Source: Ardenticatenaceae bacterium (GTDB lineage Bacteria > Chloroflexota > Anaerolineae > Promineifilales > Promineifilaceae). From it: a DNA stretch of 64,000 nt. Positions 60,146-64,000 of this stretch are shown here, in pieces. The position numbers and the translations under genes were made by a program. The notes beneath the pieces are model-generated. The model worked only from the letters and a program-made list of their open reading frames with translations. It made no database searches and was not told the DNA's origin. The stretch covers positions 124,001 through 188,000 of the forward strand of contig JACKBN010000010.1 in NCBI GenBank assembly GCA_020634565.1. Reading direction: 5' to 3'. Position 1 is the stretch's first letter. Every line of letters starts with the position of its first letter.

Positions 60146-60466
60146 AGAGCTTGCCTGTGTATCCTTAAAAAATTTGCTGCTAATAAGTTTGGCACATTTT
60201 AGCATGAGCCACTTTGTTCGCGTAGTTGATGAGCTGTAGATTAATGTAGCCTAAATAAGGAACGGCCGTACCCGTTACCCGTGCGTGACAATGATCACCT
60301 TATTTCTGTGATGGTTCACTGTCAATAATTGTGGACATATCCGGTAAACTTAAGCCGGATTCATAAAAAAGGGAAAGGTCTGTCCAATTACACCCGATCT
60401 CAGTATAATGAACCGTGAGTAAACACTCACACAACACGCAAAACGAAGCATAATTGGACAAATTCA
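60146..60466 (+). promoter_or_regulatory. Intergenic region with promoter and palindromic operator candidate
   Basis: 321 nt between divergent genes. TATAAT at 60404-60409 is a perfect -10 box; a weak -35 (TGTCCA at 60381-60386) lies 17 bases upstream. Right after it, GTGAGT-AAAC-ACTCAC (60415-60430) is a perfect 6-bp inverted repeat at the position of the transcription start, a common operator layout for TetR- or GntR-type repressors. One ACGGCCGT at 60262. The first rightward gene starts at 60467. Confidence 0.5.
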
Positions 60467-60808
60467 ATGAGTGACAGCAACTTAACCGCAATGCCACTCC
60501 CTTCACATGAGAATAGTGGGAACGCTGGTGGCTACCACGAAGTAAAATGGGAAGTGGTGGCCCAACTGCCCGGTATTACCCCAGCTACCATTGTGGCCGG
60601 TAGATTAAAAGCCGAAGGTGTGCCGGTAAGAGTCTGGCAAGAAGGCGCTGGTCAGGCCTTGGGCTTAACGGTTGGCTTGCTTGGTACTGGCTATGTAGCC
60701 GTTCCCGAAGAATACGCGAATCGAGCCCTGGAGATTCTGGAAGTCGAATACGATGATGAAGACATCGATTGGACTAATGATTTTGAAAACGAAGAATCGT
60801 TAGATTAA
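60467..60808 (+). CDS. DUF2007-like small protein
   Basis: 113 residues. After a variable start, residues 30-95 follow the DUF2007 (putative signal-transducing, ferredoxin-like) pattern: EVVAQLPGITPATIVAGRLK and AEGVPVRVWQEGAG, then a conserved VAVPEEYANRALEIL. The end is strongly acidic. It stands first in the rightward unit and 25 nt before ccmE, so it may be a small regulator of that unit, but its function is not known. Confidence 0.75.
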   Translation: MSDSNLTAMPLPSHENSGNAGGYHEVKWEVVAQLPGITPATIVAGRLKAEGVPVRVWQEGAGQALGLTVGLLGTGYVAVPEEYANRALEILEVEYDDEDIDWTNDFENEESLD

Positions 60809-60833
60809 GAGAAAAGACAAAGGAGCGTTAGTT

Positions 60834-61346
60834 ATGGCAGATACAACCTGGACAAACACAGGCGAAGAAATGCTTTTTCCGGCCAAGAGCAGCCGGGTTA
60901 AATTCGTGATTGGCGGTGTGCTGTTGATAGCCGCAATTGTTTACCTGGTGGTAAACGCCATGAGCGGCGGTACCCAGCTTTACAAAACCGTAGACGAATT
61001 TTACGCCGAGCAAAATCAGCTCATTGGGCGTGACCTGCGCGTGGCCGGGTTTGTTATTGGGGATTCCATTGAATTCACCCAAATTGACGCCACAACATCT
61101 CGCTTGGAGTTTGATATTGTGGATGACATCAACAACCCTGGCCAGCGGCTGCACATTGTGGCTATGAATGAGCCCATGCCCGATCTGCTGAAGCATGAAG
61201 CGCAGGCGATGGTAGAAGGCAGCGCCAACCAATCAGGAGAATTCATGTCTAACCCCGGCGGTTTGCTGCTGAAATGCCCCACTCGCTACGAAGAGCTAGA
61301 TCCGTCTGAGCATCCCGACAATATCGAACGACCGGCTAACGGCTAG
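60834..61346 (+). CDS. ccmE: Cytochrome c maturation protein CcmE, Cys-type
   Basis: 170 residues with AAGGAG eight bases before the ATG. A short cytoplasmic end, a membrane anchor at residues 22-44, then the periplasmic OB-fold with LRVAGFVIGDSIEF near residue 68. The heme-binding motif is C148-P-T-R-Y152 (CxxxY) instead of the usual HxxxY, as in the archaeal and some bacterial CcmE (system I*). It receives heme from CcmC and passes it to CcmF. No ccmA, B, C or D gene is in the window upstream. It stands 63 nt before ccmF. Confidence 0.93.
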   Translation: MADTTWTNTGEEMLFPAKSSRVKFVIGGVLLIAAIVYLVVNAMSGGTQLYKTVDEFYAEQNQLIGRDLRVAGFVIGDSIEFTQIDATTSRLEFDIVDDINNPGQRLHIVAMNEPMPDLLKHEAQAMVEGSANQSGEFMSNPGGLLLKCPTRYEELDPSEHPDNIERPANG

Positions 61347-61409
61347 ATAGTTTGACCCATTTGTGATTTTGGCTGGCCCGTGGCTGGTTGAAATTTTAGG
61401 AAGAGACAA

Positions 61410-63404
61410 ATGATCCCCGATCTTGGTTATCTCGCTTTACTTATGGCGTTTGGTACGGCCGTGTTTGCTGCTGTTTCTGCTTTTTATGGCAGCCGTACCA
61501 ACCAGCCCCGCTGGACGGAAAGCGCGCGCAATGCCTCCATTGCTACCTTTCCCCTCATTGCTATCGCCTGTTTGCTGCTGATCTACTCGCTGGTGACGGG
61601 CGACTTTTCTGTAGAATACGTGTGGCGCGTAAGCAGCCTTGAAATGCCCACTTACCTCAAAATAACGGCGCTGTGGGGTGGTCAGGCTGGTTCGCTGCTG
61701 TTCTGGAACTTTTTGCTGGCAGCCTTTACGGCTGCGGCCATGGCCCGTAACTGGAGCAAACAACGCGATCTGATGCCCTATGCCATCATGATTGCCAGCT
61801 TTACCCAAATTTTCTTCATCGCCATTTCTGCCTTTGTAGAAAATCCGTTTGCTCGCCTGGCCGTGATACCCCCCGATGGCAATGGCCTCAACCCGCTGCT
61901 GCGCCATCCCGGCATGATCATTCACCCGCCCATGCTTTACCTGGGCTTTGTCGGTTTTACCATTCCCTATGCTTTCGCGATGTCGGCACTCATCACAGGC
62001 AAGCTGGATGATGTCTGGATCAAAATTACGCGCCGCTGGACGCTGGTTGCCTGGCTCTTCTTGAGTCTGGGCCTGATCTTGGGCGGCCGTTGGGCGTATG
62101 ATGTGTTGGGTTGGGGTGGTTACTGGGGCTGGGACCCGGTAGAAAATGCCTCCTTCATGCCCTGGTTGGCCGGTACTGCCTTTTTGCACTCCGTGATGAT
62201 TCAGGAAAAGCGGCACATGTTCAAGATGTGGAACATGATTTTGATTCTGCTGACCTATTTGCTGGTGGTGTTTGGCACGTTTGTGGTGCGCAGTGGTGTC
62301 ATTTCCTCTGTGCATTCCTTTGCTCAATCGGCCATTGGCCCGCTCATGTTTGGCTTTTTGGCCTTCATGCTCATCCTCACGGTGGCGCTGCTGTTTATTC
62401 GAGCCAAAGATTTGCGCTCTGAGAATCGGTTGAATTCGTTTTTGTCACGCGAAGCCGCTTTTCTTTACAACAATTTCCTGTTCCTGGCGATCTTGCTCAT
62501 CGTGTTCCTGTTTACGAACTACTCGATCATTACGGAGCTGTTCATTGGTGAACAGATTTTTGTTGGCCCACCCGTTTATGAGCAGGCGCTGGCACCACTT
62601 TTCTTGCTGTTGGTCCTGCTGATGGGCGTTGCGCCCCTGACGATGTGGTACCGTACCAGTGCCCAACGAATTGGCATGTCGCTGCGTTGGCCCGCCTTGG
62701 CAGCTCTGGTTGTTGTGGGCGTGTTGATTGCGATGGGCATTCGCCGTTGGGGTGCTTTGTTGGGCGTTTGGGGTGTTACGTTCTCCTTGATTTTGACGAT
62801 TCTGGAGTTCTGGAAAGGGACACGTGCCCGCATGAAGCGTGGCGAAAATGCGTGGACTGCTTTCTCTAATTTGATGGCGCGTAACCGGCGGCGGTATGGC
62901 GGTTACTGGATTCATTTTGGCGTCATTGTGATGGCTTTTGGCATCATCGGCGTGGAAGTTTTCCAGGAGCAAACGCAAATCCGTCTGACGGTGGGCGAAA
63001 CGGCTTCGCTGGGCCGGTATGAAATGCAGTTCCTGGGAGCCACGCGCTACCCAGGCCCGGATGATTTGATTATTACGGAAGCGACGGTGGATGTGTATGA
63101 CAACGGCCGTTACGTAGGCCAACTCAATCCCCGCACCGAACTGTATACGCGTACCCAACAGCCGATGACCATTCCCAATGCCCGTTCGACCATCGCGGAG
63201 GATTTCTACGTGCTCATGGTGAACTGGGAGCCGACATCGGCGGATCAAGCGACGTTCCGCATCTACCTGAACCCCTTGATTAACTGGGTTTGGGCGGGCG
63301 GCATCATCTTTGTGATTGGTACGCTGATTGCGGCCTGGCCCGATCCTTCGGTGGAACGGGCTCTGGCTAGACGACCTCGGACGGCCGTTGCGCCTACCGA
63401 CTAA
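61410..63404 (+). CDS. ccmF: Cytochrome c heme lyase subunit CcmF
   Basis: 664 residues with about fifteen membrane segments and AGGAAGAG five bases before the ATG. The WWD domain GGYWGWDPVENASFMPW near residue 230 is the heme-binding signature of the CcmF/CcmC/CcsA family, and the His residues of ISSVHSFAQ near residue 300 and IHPPMLYLG near residue 172 are the usual axial ligands. The C-terminal domain (from about residue 500) is periplasmic. The protein attaches heme to apocytochrome with CcmH. It has three ACGGCCGT copies, two of them near the 3' end. Confidence 0.97.
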   Translation: MIPDLGYLALLMAFGTAVFAAVSAFYGSRTNQPRWTESARNASIATFPLIAIACLLLIYSLVTGDFSVEYVWRVSSLEMPTYLKITALWGGQAGSLLFWNFLLAAFTAAAMARNWSKQRDLMPYAIMIASFTQIFFIAISAFVENPFARLAVIPPDGNGLNPLLRHPGMIIHPPMLYLGFVGFTIPYAFAMSALITGKLDDVWIKITRRWTLVAWLFLSLGLILGGRWAYDVLGWGGYWGWDPVENASFMPWLAGTAFLHSVMIQEKRHMFKMWNMILILLTYLLVVFGTFVVRSGVISSVHSFAQSAIGPLMFGFLAFMLILTVALLFIRAKDLRSENRLNSFLSREAAFLYNNFLFLAILLIVFLFTNYSIITELFIGEQIFVGPPVYEQALAPLFLLLVLLMGVAPLTMWYRTSAQRIGMSLRWPALAALVVVGVLIAMGIRRWGALLGVWGVTFSLILTILEFWKGTRARMKRGENAWTAFSNLMARNRRRYGGYWIHFGVIVMAFGIIGVEVFQEQTQIRLTVGETASLGRYEMQFLGATRYPGPDDLIITEATVDVYDNGRYVGQLNPRTELYTRTQQPMTIPNARSTIAEDFYVLMVNWEPTSADQATFRIYLNPLINWVWAGGIIFVIGTLIAAWPDPSVERALARRPRTAVAPTD

Positions 63405-63412
63405 TTTTGAGT

Positions 63413-63934
63413 ATGAGGTTTTTTGTGCCTAACTTGAAACGATTGATGAAATATGGGGGAACGGCCGTTTTTCTGCTGCTAGGGTTGTTCCTGTTGATAA
63501 CACCCGCTTTGGCCCAGGACGATGTTGTGACCGATGATGAGGTCAACGCCGTTGCCAAAGATTTATTCTGCCCGGTGTGTGAAAACACGCCGCTAGACGT
63601 TTGCCCCACCCAAGCCTGCGCCGATTGGCGTGAGCTGATTCGTACGCAGCTGTCTGAAGGCAGCACGCCGGAAGAAGTGCAAGCCTACTTTGCCCGTCAG
63701 TACGGTGAAGGGGTGCTGGCCAACCCGCCCAAAGAGGGATTTAACCTGATTTTGTGGGTGTTCCCGATAGCGGCGGTGGTTTTGGGTGGCGTCTTTTTTA
63801 GCCGCTACGTTGGCAGCTTACGTGCTTCGGCCGCCGGAGACGAGAGTGAATTTGAGGAAAATGTGGCGGAAACACGCCCCGTGGCCCAGGATGATTATCA
63901 GGCCCGATTGGAAGATGAATTACGCAATAGGTAA
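63413..63934 (+). CDS. ccmH: Cytochrome c maturation protein CcmH-like
   Basis: 173 residues from the ATG at 63413; a TTG at 63407 is possible. Signal segment at about residues 15-34 (TAVFLLLGLFLLITPALAQ), then the CcmH domain with FCPVCENTPLDVCPTQACAD near residue 51: the LRCxxCQN motif of CcmH appears as LFCPVCEN and has two further Cys, DVC and QAC. A membrane segment near residues 110-130 follows. It reduces the apocytochrome Cys pair for CcmF. It begins 9 nt after ccmF and ends 5 nt before the next gene. The long C-terminal CcmI part is absent. Confidence 0.93.
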   Translation: MRFFVPNLKRLMKYGGTAVFLLLGLFLLITPALAQDDVVTDDEVNAVAKDLFCPVCENTPLDVCPTQACADWRELIRTQLSEGSTPEEVQAYFARQYGEGVLANPPKEGFNLILWVFPIAAVVLGGVFFSRYVGSLRASAAGDESEFEENVAETRPVAQDDYQARLEDELRNR

Positions 63935-63939
63935 ATATT

Positions 63940-64000
63940 ATGAGTGATATTGTAAATCCGGTAGAACAGACAAAAAGCCCTTCGCGCAGCATTGTAACCA
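63940..64000 (+). CDS. 5' end of a gene in the ccm unit, cut by the right edge
   Basis: ATG at 63940, 5 nt after the ccmH stop, opens a frame through the last base (MSDIVNPVEQTKSPSRSIVT). Only 20 residues are visible and none is diagnostic. By position it could be ccmG-type thioredoxin or another ccm or cytochrome gene, which is an inference from operon order only. Confidence 0.5.
   Translation, partial: MSDIVNPVEQTKSPSRSIVT

Larger units (their letters stand above)
89..63468. repeat. Dispersed highly iterated palindrome ACGGCCGT
   Basis: The self-complementary octamer ACGGCCGT, usually with A, T or G before it and T, A or C after it (AACGGCCGTT is the fullest form), recurs about 111 times by hand count between these coordinates. 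Examples of start positions: 89, 118, 323, 910, 1009, 1198, 1354, 1398, 1621, 4996, 11116, 15051, 15076, 20956, 25720, 31632, 36972, 46689, 46704, 48771, 48793, 55659, 63461. Most copies are inside genes and occur in all frames. The longest voids are 42190-46267 (nSTAND-WD40 gene), 38537-40809, 23522-25719 and 51005-52892, and the IS element has none. Every copy contains CGGCCG. The count is approximate because it was done by eye. Confidence 0.95.

Noticed and set aside
61437..63248. Two leftward frames of 296 and 267 residues opposite ccmF
   Set aside because: They are His/Gln/Arg-rich shadows of the membrane-protein codons of ccmF.

Overview
The window reads as one contig from a Chloroflexota-type bacterium, probably Anaerolineae or a related filamentous lineage. 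That is an inference from gene style and not a marker-gene result: a CSLREA beta-helix surface protein, FG-GAP and CARDB-type secreted proteins, proteins ending in or near a YLP-type motif, an effector-associated-domain/nSTAND/WD40 protein, and a Ccm cytochrome c maturation cluster with a Cys-type CcmE. By eye the GC content is in the mid-50s percent. No rRNA, CRISPR array or prophage is visible. One tRNA gene (Leu, CAA) is present.

Positions 1-19.4 kb form a leftward glycan/exopolysaccharide cluster. It holds about ten glycosyltransferases (GT2 and GT4), a GT-C-like polytopic transferase, an NAD-dependent sugar epimerase and a secreted FG-GAP protein. Four small coiled proteins, plus one fused copy, share a WY(V/I)..(I)..QQQ..N motif and are threaded between the transferases. 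Many genes overlap by 4 nt. An IS5-type element (8.08-8.88 kb) sits in the middle. A secreted GHL10-type glycoside hydrolase heads the cluster at 19.5-20.8 kb.

Positions 21-30.6 kb run rightward and carry housekeeping and transport genes: a small membrane protein, an MBL-fold hydrolase, mutY, a TPR protein, an HExxH protein, an orphan family-5 solute-binding lipoprotein, an SDR oxidoreductase, and a PiT phosphate transporter with its DUF47 partner behind a clear promoter and a possible Pho box. Positions 30.6-38.4 kb run leftward: a MacB-type ABC exporter with a CARDB-like secreted protein and a Yip1 membrane protein, then a TPR hybrid histidine kinase.

Positions 38.6-50.8 kb run rightward: a TIGR03960-type radical SAM protein, a CSLREA surface protein, a large EAD-nSTAND1-WD40 gene whose near-identical WD40 repeats are broken by homopolymer indels, a flavin/heme redox unit (two small exported proteins, ApbE, ferric-reductase-like membrane protein), a DUF3048 lipoprotein and a small membrane protein. 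Positions 50.8-64 kb hold a paralogous pair of membrane-anchored proteins, tRNA-Leu, an ECF sigma/anti-sigma pair, a Nudix hydrolase, mutL, an MgtC/DUF4010 membrane protein, ygfZ, a DinB-like protein and the start of a ccm operon (ccmE, ccmF, ccmH, next gene cut by the edge).

The most striking feature is not a gene. The 8-bp palindrome ACGGCCGT occurs about 111 times by hand count, roughly once per 580 bp against one or two expected by chance. It lies in genes on both strands, in every reading frame and in some intergenic sites, and it marks the proteome with Thr-Ala-Val, Asn-Gly-Arg and Arg-Pro tripeptides. It is absent from the IS element and from 4.1 kb around the nSTAND-WD40 gene, so its absence may flag recent DNA. 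It resembles the cyanobacterial HIP1 phenomenon but uses a different sequence. A second layer is a set of about 16 intergenic inverted repeats of many unrelated sequences, one family of which has three copies.
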